Below, in pieces: positions 1-7,104 of a DNA stretch of 10,260 bases. A program made the translations under genes and the position numbers. This DNA comes from Desulfurococcales archaeon (GTDB lineage Archaea > Thermoproteota > Thermoprotei_A > Sulfolobales > NBVN01). Below the pieces are notes generated by a model, which had not been told where the DNA came from, did no database searches, and was given only the letters and a program-made list of their open reading frames with translations. Within the stretch, counting starts at the first letter, position 1. Each line of letters starts with the position of its first letter. The stretch lies in the NCBI GenBank assembly GCA_021160415.1, contig JAGHCP010000082.1:1-10260 (forward strand). The letters are read 5' to 3'.

Positions 1-1
1 G

Positions 2-1459
2 GTAGTCGTTAACTACACTGGTTCAGACGGTGAGATCTACACAGCTCCGATAGATCTGAAGGTATTCCCAGCATCATTAACAGTTAATGGATCAACAACA
101 GTCTCAGCCTCCTACGGACAGGTAGTGAGCTTCAGGTTAAGCGATCCTGAACTCAACGCAAACGCGTCAGAATATAATACCGTGACTCTGAACATAAGTG
201 TCGGCTCCCACACTTACCCAGTTGTGCTGAACGAGACTGGCACTAACACTGGCGTATTCGAAGGAGACGCCGTGATAGCACAGGACGGCGATCTATATGC
301 CTCTCCAGGGAGCACCATCACCGTATCCTTCACTGCTAAGAGATCACCATCGACAACCCCCGACATGGACTCATGGTTAAGCGATTCACTAGAGGTTGAG
401 ATTAACATACCTTCGCACACAGGTACCATCACCACAGATAAGTCTGAGTACAGCCCGTTCAGCACGATAGTAATTAATATAACCGACCCCGACATGAATA
501 CCAACTACGAAGCCGAGGACACCATACCTAAAGACCAGATATTCATTAAGGCAGCCGACGGATCATGGAAACATCCATCCAGTGACGCCAAAGAGACTGG
601 AGAGAACACCGGCGTATTCCAAGTCAAGGTTCCAGCGACCGACCTTGGCACGGCAGGGGACGTGCTAGAGATGGGAAGCACGCAGGTAGTGTACAAGGAT
701 ATGGAGACACCTAGCGGCATCCAGTTAGTCTCAACTAAGGTGAAGTTCGTCAGCTGGACGGCGGAGATAATCACCGACAAGGAATATTACAACCTAGGGG
801 AGAAGATCAATATAACGGTGGTCGACCCCGATGCTAACAAGGATCCCGACACGATTGATATACTGACTGACAAGCTAGTTGTAACCTCAACCACAGATCC
901 AACTGGCGTACCTGTAACTCTGGTTGAGACAGGGCCAGACACTGGTGTGTTCCATGCAGAGATCCTGGTAACTGACCATGCAATAGGATCAGGATATATC
1001 CTAGCCCACCTAGGTGACCAGATCAACATATCCTACACTGATGAGTATCCTGCTAACTACGAGGGTGAGTCACTAACCCTAACGAAGAGCGTGAAGGTTG
1101 GCGTACCCGTGGAGAACCCAATAAAGACATCCACTGTTGAGTTCGTGAACCCGATGACTGGTGAGAGCCTCACGCCTAAGGTCGGGCAGACAGTCGGTAT
1201 TGACGTAGCGTTCAACAACACTGCATACACGACGCAGAAGTTCACAGTGATCATGGTGATAAGGGATGCGCAGGGCGCCGCTGTTAACATACAGTGGCAG
1301 ACCGTGACCCTGCCTGCCGGCATGAGCGGTTCGGCTGGGTTCAGCTGGACCCCGAGCTCCACCGGCAGCTACACAGTGGAGGTACACATCATCAAGAGCC
1401 TGTCCGACTGGAGCACCTTAGGACAGATGACGACGACTACGGTGAACGTTAGCCAGTAA
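2..1459 (+). CDS. S-layer (SlaA-like) surface protein with repeated beta-sandwich domains, 5' end missing
   Basis: The frame is open from base 2, so the true start lies left of the window and the GTG at 125 is internal. About 485 residues are visible. Three homologous domains carry an acidic DPD/DPE-N motif (SDPELNAN, TDPDMNTN, VDPDANKD), followed 60-80 residues later by ETG-x-(N/D)-TGVF (233-259, 593-619, 926-952). These are typical of archaeal surface-layer proteins, and the acidic motifs may bind calcium (inference). From about 1109 a different Ig/CARDB-like domain closes the protein. It ends in VNVSQ with no membrane helix, so anchoring must come from a partner, presumably the next gene. 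Several N-X-S/T sequons (NIS, NET, NIT, NNT, NVS) fit a glycosylated extracellular protein. It lies 14 bases upstream of the SlaB-like gene in one operon. Secreted surface protein is a confident call; the SlaA role is inferred from architecture and context. Confidence 0.8.
   Translation, partial: VVVNYTGSDGEIYTAPIDLKVFPASLTVNGSTTVSASYGQVVSFRLSDPELNANASEYNTVTLNISVGSHTYPVVLNETGTNTGVFEGDAVIAQDGDLYASPGSTITVSFTAKRSPSTTPDMDSWLSDSLEVEINIPSHTGTITTDKSEYSPFSTIVINITDPDMNTNYEAEDTIPKDQIFIKAADGSWKHPSSDAKETGENTGVFQVKVPATDLGTAGDVLEMGSTQVVYKDMETPSGIQLVSTKVKFVSWTAEIITDKEYYNLGEKINITVVDPDANKDPDTIDILTDKLVVTSTTDPTGVPVTLVETGPDTGVFHAEILVTDHAIGSGYILAHLGDQINISYTDEYPANYEGESLTLTKSVKVGVPVENPIKTSTVEFVNPMTGESLTPKVGQTVGIDVAFNNTAYTTQKFTVIMVIRDAQGAAVNIQWQTVTLPAGMSGSAGFSWTPSSTGSYTVEVHIIKSLSDWSTLGQMTTTTVNVSQ
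62..1060 (+). repeat. Three tandem protein domain repeats (ETGxNTGVF type)
   Basis: Approximate units are 62-421, 422-754 and 755-1060. Each begins with a strand like DKSEY or DKEYY (partly degenerate in unit 1). A hydrophobic strand ending in an acidic DPD/DPE-N loop follows, and then the ETG-x-(N/D)-TGVF signature. Signature starts are 360 and 333 bases apart, i.e. 120 and 111 residues. The copies are clearly diverged at DNA level, so this is an old protein-level duplication rather than a recent DNA repeat. More copies may lie left of the window. Confidence 0.75.
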
Positions 1460-1460
1460 A

Positions 1461-1468
1461 GAGGTGAT
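1461..1468 (+). promoter_or_regulatory. Shine-Dalgarno site of the SlaB-like gene
   Basis: GAGGTGAT lies directly after the stop of the upstream gene, with 9 bases between its GAGG core and the ATG at 1474. The same 9-base spacing recurs before gcvPB and gcvH, so it is a useful reference for this genome. It supports ATG 1474 as the start. Confidence 0.8.
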
Positions 1469-1473
1469 AAGCT

Positions 1474-2622
1474 ATGAGGTCAGCAACTAAAGCTTTAACG
1501 GTCCTCGTGGTTGCGGCGCTGCTGATGGCTCTGCCGACATACGCGCAGGCCCTGACAGTCAGCACTGACAAACCCTCCTACATACCGGGGGAGACCGTTG
1601 TCGTCACAGGCACGGCTGCCCCCGGGGCCACTATCACTGTGGGGATTGAGAGCCCCACAGGGCAGTTAGTGGACTTCAAGGAGGCGACTGCCGGTAGCGA
1701 CGGGACCTACACAGTGTCGTTCGTGATACCTTCCAGCATACCGACAGGTAACTGGAAGGAGTTAGGGACCTACACAGTGAAGGCTCAGTCAGCCGGCCAC
1801 ACCGCGACAACCACGTTCAAGATAGCCATGACGGCATGGGTTACTGGCACCGTCGTTGACGAGAACGGTAACCCAGTAGCAGGCGCTACTGTCACGGCTG
1901 TTGAGGCTGGCGTGCAGACCACCACCGACTCCAACGGTAAGTTCACCCTCTCGGTGAACCCTGGAACCTATACCCTTAAGGCCAGCATGGCTGGCTACGT
2001 ATCAGCTGAGGAGCAAGTGACTGTCAAGACAGGAGCGAACGACGTAGGCACCATTAAGCTGGTGTCCCTGCAGTCAGAGATCTCCGCCCTTAAGGCGCAG
2101 ATAGCGGATCTGCAGCAGCAGCTAACAGCTCTGAACAGCACCCTTAAGGACCAGCTAGACCAGATCTCCAAGTCATTAGATGACCTGAATACCGCGCTAG
2201 GTAACCATGAAGCCACGACCGAGGAGATAGCTACTCAGGTGAACAACCTGGGCAGTGATGTAGCGAAGCTGCAGAGCTCCCTGTCCGCGCTTCAGTCAAC
2301 CCTCAACGACCTCAGCGGTAAGGTCGACTCGCTTAGCACCGCGGTGAACAACCTCAAGTCATCGATGGACAAGCTAAACAGCGATGTCACCTCAGCCCTT
2401 AATGACGTTAAGGGCACGGTGAGCGGTCTGAGGAGCGATATCCAGGGTCTAAGGCAGGATGTGAGCAGCGTCTCAGGAAAGATGGATGACCTAAGCAAGA
2501 ACCTCGGCGGTAAGGTCGACTCACTAACGCCGCCGACGTACGTGACCATAATCTTCGCCCGACTGGCGTTCATCTTCGCCCTGCTCTCCTGGCTAACTGT
2601 TAGGAGGGCTCTGGCGAAGTAA
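1474..2622 (+). CDS. S-layer stalk/membrane anchor (SlaB-like) protein
   Basis: This 382-residue protein has the layout of the crenarchaeal S-layer stalk SlaB. Residues 1-26 form a signal peptide (basic start, hydrophobic core, A-Q-A cleavage site). Residues 27-117 are an Ig-like domain (STDKPSYIPGETVVVTG). Residues 120-196 resemble a carboxypeptidase-regulatory-like fold (VTGTVVDENGNPVAGATV, then DSNGKF and GTYTL). Residues 197-350 are a long coiled coil with regular Leu/Ile/Val spacing and many Ser/Asp/Lys. Residues 356-376 are a membrane helix (YVTIIFARLAFIFALLSWLTV is its core region), followed by a basic RRALAK tail that should face the cytoplasm. The stalk would hold the upstream lattice protein away from the membrane. 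It is co-transcribed with that gene, 14 bases apart, with a strong Shine-Dalgarno. Architecture is seen directly; the SlaB name is inferred, since sequence in this family is poorly conserved. Confidence 0.75.
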   Translation: MRSATKALTVLVVAALLMALPTYAQALTVSTDKPSYIPGETVVVTGTAAPGATITVGIESPTGQLVDFKEATAGSDGTYTVSFVIPSSIPTGNWKELGTYTVKAQSAGHTATTTFKIAMTAWVTGTVVDENGNPVAGATVTAVEAGVQTTTDSNGKFTLSVNPGTYTLKASMAGYVSAEEQVTVKTGANDVGTIKLVSLQSEISALKAQIADLQQQLTALNSTLKDQLDQISKSLDDLNTALGNHEATTEEIATQVNNLGSDVAKLQSSLSALQSTLNDLSGKVDSLSTAVNNLKSSMDKLNSDVTSALNDVKGTVSGLRSDIQGLRQDVSSVSGKMDDLSKNLGGKVDSLTPPTYVTIIFARLAFIFALLSWLTVRRALAK

Positions 2623-2652
2623 CGCCGGTAGCTGGTGAAGCATAACAAAAAC

Positions 2653-2673
2653 AAAAATATTTTTAACCTTTTT
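2653..2673 (+). terminator. Oligo-T terminator after the S-layer operon
   Basis: Two TTTTT runs (2660-2664 and 2669-2673) sit 38-51 bases after the stop of the SlaB-like gene. The first is the right half of the AT palindrome AAAAATATTTTT (2653-2664). Archaeal RNA polymerase terminates at such oligo-T tracts without needing a hairpin. The rest of the 177-base gap (2623-2799) is AT-rich and holds no gene I can support. Confidence 0.5.
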
Positions 2674-2757
2674 CCGCTCAGAGCGTGCTTTTACAAGACT
2701 ATAACCAAGTCAAACCCTGTTTATTCAGGTAGAATGCCTTAGATATTGAAATGATGC

Positions 2758-2765
2758 TTTTTAAA
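2758..2765 (+). promoter_or_regulatory. Probable TATA box of the START-like gene
   Basis: TTTTTAAA is centred about 38 bases before the ATG at 2800. With the usual 25-27 base distance to the start of transcription, the RNA would begin near 2788 with a leader of about 12 bases that includes a weak AGGG motif (2790-2793). Inferred from sequence and spacing only. Confidence 0.45.
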
Positions 2766-2799
2766 CTATATTGTAAAGAAATACTAAGCAGGGATATAG

Positions 2800-3735
2800 A
2801 TGCCCATCGAGAGAAGCTTCGAGGCGTTGACCCCTGTCCCTCCTGACGAGGTGTATGAGGTTTTCTCGGATCTACAGAGCCACATACCGCTGTGGTCAAC
2901 GTATGAATCCATAAGGATGGTTGGGGATAACGAAGCTGAAGTAACCCTTAGGATCTCCGGCAACGTTTACAACTTGAAGGCTAAGCTCACAACGGAGGAG
3001 AGGAGGACCTCTAAAGTCGTGGTGGTTGAGTGTAGAGGGCAGATATACCTTCACCTCAGACTCACCATAGAGCCCCGCGGAATAGGGTCACTAGTCACGG
3101 GGAGGATATACCTTAAGGCCGGTTTCCTGAGGGAGAGGATACTCTCCCCAGCAATTACTTCCTTCATCGATGACTTGAAAAACAAGATAATGTTTCAGCT
3201 CCCCTCCATTGCTGAAGTGATAAGAAGGAGGAAGGTCGCGAAGCAGGCAGTGGCCGAAGCCGCAACACCCAAACCCTCCGAAGCCCCTGCCCAGCCTAAG
3301 CCGCCGGAGAAGCCCCCCGTGAAGAAACCGGTGCCTAAACCTGAGAGGAAACCGGAAGCCGCCCAGAAACCTGAAGCCAAGGCTGAAACAGGTCTACCGA
3401 TTCAGGAAAACCCCGACCTCCTAGCAGACACTGTCTCAGTAGGGATGATCCTGCTGAGATCCGAACTCGTAGCTGTGGATTCCTTCGAAGGCGGGTGGAA
3501 AGACTTCGAGTCCCTGCTGATGAAGTACGTCAGGCAATTCAAAGGTGAGGACCTGTATGTCAGGCTTAAGGCAGGGTCAGCGGACATAAAGGTCCTGATT
3601 AAGGAAGGGAAGGTCGTCGGTTTGAGGATCGAGTCAGGCGGGGAAGCCGTTAATGGGGCGGAAGCTCTGGAGAGGATTAAAGAATCCGGAAAACTTAAGG
3701 GTAAGGCCTACGTCTTCAAGGTCCCCAAAACCTGA
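2800..3735 (+). CDS. START/CoxG-like (SRPBCC) protein with charged Pro-rich linker and unassigned C-terminal domain
   Basis: This 311-residue cytoplasmic protein has no signal peptide or membrane helix. Residues 1-145 look like the SRPBCC/CoxG ligand-binding fold. The N-terminus FEALTPVPPDEVYEVFSD, the LW motif and the alternating strands ending in a C-terminal amphipathic helix (SPAITSFIDDLKNKI) match that pattern. Residues 155-198 are a low-complexity linker of Pro, Lys, Glu and Ala, probably disordered. Residues 203-311 form a second alpha/beta domain. Its end (VLIKEGKVVGLRIESG, then NGAEALERI) resembles small domains such as DUF2226/DUF4388, but this is a weak impression. Ligand and function are unknown; CoxG-type domains bind hydrophobic ligands or quinones in other proteins. 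No cox genes are nearby. The last 28 bases overlap the convergent zinc-ribbon gene. Confidence 0.7.
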   Translation: MPIERSFEALTPVPPDEVYEVFSDLQSHIPLWSTYESIRMVGDNEAEVTLRISGNVYNLKAKLTTEERRTSKVVVVECRGQIYLHLRLTIEPRGIGSLVTGRIYLKAGFLRERILSPAITSFIDDLKNKIMFQLPSIAEVIRRRKVAKQAVAEAATPKPSEAPAQPKPPEKPPVKKPVPKPERKPEAAQKPEAKAETGLPIQENPDLLADTVSVGMILLRSELVAVDSFEGGWKDFESLLMKYVRQFKGEDLYVRLKAGSADIKVLIKEGKVVGLRIESGGEAVNGAEALERIKESGKLKGKAYVFKVPKT

Positions 3736-4325
3736 CCACGGTGTGTGAGGCAAGCCCTTCGAACCTCGCGCAGGAATGCCTCACTCCCCAAAACTATCTT
3801 GGCTAACCTCCTCACATGCATGTGGCTCAAACCCGTAGCTTTAGATACCTCATCAACAGAGAGAGTCCCACGCGTCACTACCTGAAGAGCTATTAGCCCT
3901 AAAGCGTACCTAGCCCTCTCAGTCCTCGAGTTAAGTCTGGGGAACCTGCGAATAACCTCCAGAACCTTATCTAGCCTCACATCATGCCGAAGAGCAGATG
4001 AAGGCATCTTAACCTTAATAATGCCTACTTTCCCTCTACGGCCACTCATGTACTCCATGAAGGACTTAGTGTCGATGAACCCTTTCCGGGCAAGCCTCTT
4101 GTTCCTCTTAATTTCCTCGAGAATGCTTAAGTACTCCCGCGTTATTCTGCTCGGCCTAGGCTCCTTACCTTTAGTCACTGCAGCGCCTTCGCCGGGTTGC
4201 TGAGGAAGCTCATTAATGTATATTCTATCCACGACCGTCCCGCAAACGGGGCAGATGATCTCACCTCTCTCATAATCCCATACCAGTTTTCGGGATCCGC
4301 AGTGAGGACACCGCACAGAGCCCAC
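3708..4325 (-). CDS. Small TFIIB-type zinc-ribbon and HTH protein
   Basis: This 205-residue protein starts at GTG (4325). Residues 6-28 form a TFIIB-like zinc ribbon with four cysteines (C6, C9, C25, C28; CxxC-15-CxxC). A basic helical middle (about 60-95) follows. A C-terminal helical domain then holds a probable helix-turn-helix at 155-176 (LSVDEVSKATGLSHMHVRRL). Archaeal TFB has about 300 residues with two cyclin repeats after the ribbon. Here there is room for at most one, and I do not see a clear TFB core, so this is not an ordinary TFB. It may be a DNA-binding regulator or an auxiliary initiation factor. No in-frame ATG, GTG or TTG exists between the upstream stop and GTG 4325, although GTG 4 codons in is possible. 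No good Shine-Dalgarno is seen; a leaderless RNA is likely. Its end overlaps the START-like gene by 28 bases, tail to tail. Confidence 0.75.
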   Translation of the reverse strand: MGSVRCPHCGSRKLVWDYERGEIICPVCGTVVDRIYINELPQQPGEGAAVTKGKEPRPSRITREYLSILEEIKRNKRLARKGFIDTKSFMEYMSGRRGKVGIIKVKMPSSALRHDVRLDKVLEVIRRFPRLNSRTERARYALGLIALQVVTRGTLSVDEVSKATGLSHMHVRRLAKIVLGSEAFLREVRRACLTHRGQVLGTLKT

Positions 4326-4343
4326 CGAGGGTGAGGCTGAGGT

Positions 4344-4353
4344 AATACCATAT
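4344..4353 (-). promoter_or_regulatory. Possible TATA box of the zinc-ribbon gene
   Basis: Read on the minus strand, the ATATGGTATT stretch is centred about 24 bases before the GTG at 4325. That places the transcription start at or near the start codon, fitting a leaderless mRNA and the lack of a Shine-Dalgarno. The overlapping GGTAATACC (4341-4349) is a short inverted repeat. Weak evidence. Confidence 0.3.
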
Positions 4354-4398
4354 CTCCATGCGTGGAACTATTTACCTGAGGGGGGCGGGGACCGTGGT

Positions 4399-4409
4399 GA
4401 AAATAAAAT
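4399..4409 (+). promoter_or_regulatory. Probable TATA box of the NAD kinase gene
   Basis: GAAAATAAAAT is the only AT-rich element in a GC-rich stretch, centred about 32 bases before the ATG at 4436. The predicted RNA start falls at about 4430-4436, so the transcript would be nearly or fully leaderless. Confidence 0.4.
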
Positions 4410-4413
4410 GCTT

Positions 4414-4435
4414 GACCCCCTAGTTAGAGGGGGTT
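4414..4435 (+). promoter_or_regulatory. Inverted repeat at the NAD kinase start (operator or mRNA hairpin)
   Basis: ACCCCCT (4415-4421) and AGGGGGT (4428-4434) are perfect inverted repeats around a 6-base centre, extendable by G-T and then T-A pairing that includes the A of the ATG. The right arm contains the only Shine-Dalgarno-like sequence. If it is transcribed, the hairpin would mask ribosome binding. If the mRNA is leaderless, it would instead be a DNA operator over the transcription start. Confidence 0.45.
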
Positions 4436-5578
4436 ATGTTTTTGAGGCTCGGCTTCCTGGTCAACCCGATATCAGGTATGGGTGGGGCTGTAGGGCTGAA
4501 GGGCACTGACGGTCATCTCTACCAGGAAGCTCTCAGGAGGGGCGCGAAACCTGTAGCACCTTCAAGGGCCCTCAGATTCGTTAAGGCGCTCCGAAAAATA
4601 GGTTTCACCGGCGAAGTCGTTGCCGCTAACTGCGTTATGGGGTGCGACTACTTTGAGGGCTCCGGCATTAAGCACGCATGCATACCCGTACCTGAGGAGT
4701 GTGAGAGAACCTCACCGAGAGACACGTCTGAGGCTGTGAGGGAGTTCGTCCGTTCACGCGTTGACCTCATAGTGTTCGTCGGCGGTGATGGGACCGCCAG
4801 GGACATCGCCGAGGCTGTGAAGGGAAGCGATATACCGATACTCGGCATACCGGCAGGAGTTAAGATGTACTCAGGGGTCTTCGCAATATCGCCTGAGGCG
4901 GGGGCTGAAGTCGTCGCAGCCTTCGATGCAGGTAGGGCTGAAGTCGAGGTCAGTGAGGTCGCGGATGTTGATGAATCATCACTTAACGAGGGGGTCATCA
5001 GGGTCAGGAGGTATGAGTTAGTCAGAACACCTAAGATCACCGGCTTGGTAACCCCCACCAAGAACTTCGGGGGAGGCGATGAGGGCAGCAAGGAAGCGAT
5101 AGCGGAGTACTTCGTGGAGGAGTACATCAAGCCTGATCATCTATACTTCCTCGGCCCAGGGACCACCATCAAAGCCGTTGCGGACGTGTTGAAGGTGCCT
5201 AAAACCCTTTTAGGTGTCGACGCCTTCAGGAACGGATCACTAGTCGGGTCTGATTTAGGGGTTAAGGAAATCCTGAACCTCATAAGGAGGTATGGGAATC
5301 CTCATATCGTCGTAACGGTAATCGGGGCTCAAGGATACCTCTTCGGGAGGGGGAACCAGCAGTTCAGCAGCGAGGTGCTTAAGCTGGTGCGGAAGGAGAA
5401 CATCCACGTTCTGGCGACTGAAAGTAAGTTAAGGGGCCTTAAGTACCTCTTGATTGATACGGGGGATCCCGAATTAGATATTAAGCTGTCAGGACACGTA
5501 AGGGTGATTACGGGATACAGAGAGGAAAAAGTGGTTAAGGCCGTGCCTGCATGCCTCCCATCTAGAATCCTCAGTTGA
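4436..5578 (+). CDS. ATP-NAD kinase family protein (COG3199 type)
   Basis: This 380-residue protein likely phosphorylates NAD to NADP in the cytoplasm using ATP or polyphosphate. The N-terminus GFLVNPISGMGGAVGLKGTDG (residues 6-26) is the signature of the COG3199 branch. VGGDGTARDIAEA (115-127) is the kinase GGDG loop. GIPAGVKMYSGVFA (137-150) is the second conserved nucleotide-binding segment. Residues 230-275 (YFLGPGTT, then LLGVDAF) are also typical. Length fits the branch, which is longer than the bacterial NadK family of about 270-300 residues. COG3199 also covers AcoX-like proteins of uncertain substrate, so NAD as substrate is inferred from the family. The gene is divergent from the zinc-ribbon gene (110-base gap) and ends 7 bases from the convergent end of gcvPB. 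Confidence 0.85.
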   Translation: MFLRLGFLVNPISGMGGAVGLKGTDGHLYQEALRRGAKPVAPSRALRFVKALRKIGFTGEVVAANCVMGCDYFEGSGIKHACIPVPEECERTSPRDTSEAVREFVRSRVDLIVFVGGDGTARDIAEAVKGSDIPILGIPAGVKMYSGVFAISPEAGAEVVAAFDAGRAEVEVSEVADVDESSLNEGVIRVRRYELVRTPKITGLVTPTKNFGGGDEGSKEAIAEYFVEEYIKPDHLYFLGPGTTIKAVADVLKVPKTLLGVDAFRNGSLVGSDLGVKEILNLIRRYGNPHIVVTVIGAQGYLFGRGNQQFSSEVLKLVRKENIHVLATESKLRGLKYLLIDTGDPELDIKLSGHVRVITGYREEKVVKAVPACLPSRILS

Positions 5579-5585
5579 GGCTTCT

Positions 5586-7103
5586 TCACTGCCCCGCTAA
5601 TCTCTTTATGTACTTATACGTGGGGGCAACTGTTTTAGGATGATTCGCCTTAAGCACATCCAACCTCCCGACCGACGTGTTCCTAGGCGTTGCCTTAACG
5701 ACCTCAGGATTCTCGTACGCCTCCCTAACGATTTCCTCGTACGCCTGTGCTAGTGCGTCTATGTTCTCCTTGGTTTCCGTCTCGGTGAGCTCGATCATAT
5801 GGGCCTCGGGAACTATAAGTGGGAAGTAAATTGTTGGTGCGTGGAAGCCTCTGTCAAGCAGGGCTTTCGCAACGTCCTCAGCGCTGACACCGGTCTCCTT
5901 ATGCAGCTTGTCGAAGCTGATGACGACTTCGTGCTTCCTCCACCTTCCTTCCCCGTAGATCAGTGAAACACCCTTCAAACCTTCGAGCCTCTTCATCAGG
6001 TAATTGGTGTTGAGGACTGAGATCTCTGCGATCTCCCTGATCTCCGGGCCCACCATCATTAAGTAAACGAACGACTTAACTATGGGTACTACGTTGCCGT
6101 AGAACCACGACATCCTACCTATGGATCTAGGTATGTCGTACTTCAGGAAATACTTCCTCCCGTCGAACTCGACTATAGGGGCAGGTAAGTAATCGGCGAG
6201 TTCCTTCTTAACGCACACAGCTCCCGCACCTGGACCTCCTCCCCCATGAGGGGCGGCGAACGTTTTATGCAGGTTTAAGTGTGTGATGTCGAACCCCATA
6301 TCGCCGGGCCTGGCAACACCTAAAATCCCGTTTAGGTTCGCACCATCGTAGTAGAGCAACCCTCCAGCTCCGTGGATGAGGTCCGCTATCTCACCTATCT
6401 CCTCCTCGAAGAGGCCTAGCGTGCTGGGATTAGTTAGCATTATACCTGCCGTTCTGCTACCTACGACAGACTTGAGCGCTGAGAGGTCGGTGTTCCCTCT
6501 GCTGTCGGCAGGTACCTTAACGACCTTAAACCCGGCCATAACTGCGCTTGCCGGGTTTGTGCCGTGGGCGCTTTCAGGTATGATGAGTTCGTCCTTCTCC
6601 ACGAGTCCGTGATCACGGAGGTACTTCCTTATTATGAGGGCACCCGTTAACTCCCCCGCAGCCCCGGCCGGGGGCTGCAGTGAACATACGGAGGTTCCCG
6701 TGATTTCCGCTAACCACTTCTGCATGAGGTACATTACTTCGAGTATCCCTTGAACAGTCTCCTCATCCTGGTAGGGATGTATGTCCGTAACCTCAGGGAG
6801 ACTGGCTAGCTCCTCATCTATTTTCGGATTATACTTCATTGTGCAGGAGCCTAGGGGGACGGGCCCCTCATCAACCCCGTAGGACATGTGTGTCAACCTA
6901 GTGTAGTGCCTGACGACCTCAACCTCACTTAGGTCGGGGATCTCAGGTGGTTCATCCCTTAGGAGGTCCTTAGGTATTCTCCTCAACGCCTCCTCAGCTT
7001 CCTCGCTGAATTCAGTGTCTACCTTGAAGGTCTCTTTACTGGTTGAAGGAAGGTCGAAAATCAGCGGTTCATCCCATATAGCTTGGCGGAACTTCCTGCT
7101 CAT
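5586..7103 (-). CDS. gcvPB: Glycine dehydrogenase (decarboxylating) subunit 2
   Basis: This is the PLP-binding half of the split P protein (505 residues, usual length). With GcvPA it decarboxylates glycine and passes the aminomethyl group to lipoyl-GcvH. Visible family motifs are PLGSCTMKYNP (83-93), the glycine-rich QPPAGAAGELTG (143-154), ESAHGTNPASA (177-187), YYDGANLNGI (251-260) and the PLP site HLNLHKTFAAPHGGGGPG (275-292), in which K280 should form the Schiff base. All key residues are present. The ATG at 7103 is one base after the gcvPA stop, with GGAGG inside the gcvPA 3' end spaced 9 bases from the start. The two subunits should therefore be made from one message in similar amounts. 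Confidence 0.97.
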   Translation of the reverse strand: MSRKFRQAIWDEPLIFDLPSTSKETFKVDTEFSEEAEEALRRIPKDLLRDEPPEIPDLSEVEVVRHYTRLTHMSYGVDEGPVPLGSCTMKYNPKIDEELASLPEVTDIHPYQDEETVQGILEVMYLMQKWLAEITGTSVCSLQPPAGAAGELTGALIIRKYLRDHGLVEKDELIIPESAHGTNPASAVMAGFKVVKVPADSRGNTDLSALKSVVGSRTAGIMLTNPSTLGLFEEEIGEIADLIHGAGGLLYYDGANLNGILGVARPGDMGFDITHLNLHKTFAAPHGGGGPGAGAVCVKKELADYLPAPIVEFDGRKYFLKYDIPRSIGRMSWFYGNVVPIVKSFVYLMMVGPEIREIAEISVLNTNYLMKRLEGLKGVSLIYGEGRWRKHEVVISFDKLHKETGVSAEDVAKALLDRGFHAPTIYFPLIVPEAHMIELTETETKENIDALAQAYEEIVREAYENPEVVKATPRNTSVGRLDVLKANHPKTVAPTYKYIKRLAGQ

Positions 7104-7104
7104 G

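Noticed and set aside
125..127. GTG as the start of the first S-layer gene
   Set aside because: The frame is open to base 2 with the same domain style upstream (VVVNYTGSDGE...), so this GTG is an internal Val codon and the gene is cut by the window.
1057..1387. Two overlapping minus-strand frames in the S-layer gene
   Set aside because: Both are shadows of the real coding frame with no recognisable domain and no ribosome binding site.
2675..2685. CGCTC-A-GAGCG palindrome after the S-layer operon, as a terminator hairpin
   Set aside because: The single-base centre cannot form an RNA loop without opening most of the stem, and the oligo-T runs lie upstream of it; the T runs alone explain termination.
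2623..2799. Possible small RNA or tRNA in the largest intergenic gap
   Set aside because: No cloverleaf, box C/D-like pair or stable stem was seen; it is AT-rich sequence with a terminator and a promoter.
4648..5130. Long open frame on the minus strand inside the NAD kinase gene
   Set aside because: It is antisense to a well-supported gene, is low-complexity in Ser/Thr/Pro as expected from a mirror frame, and has no promoter or family motif.
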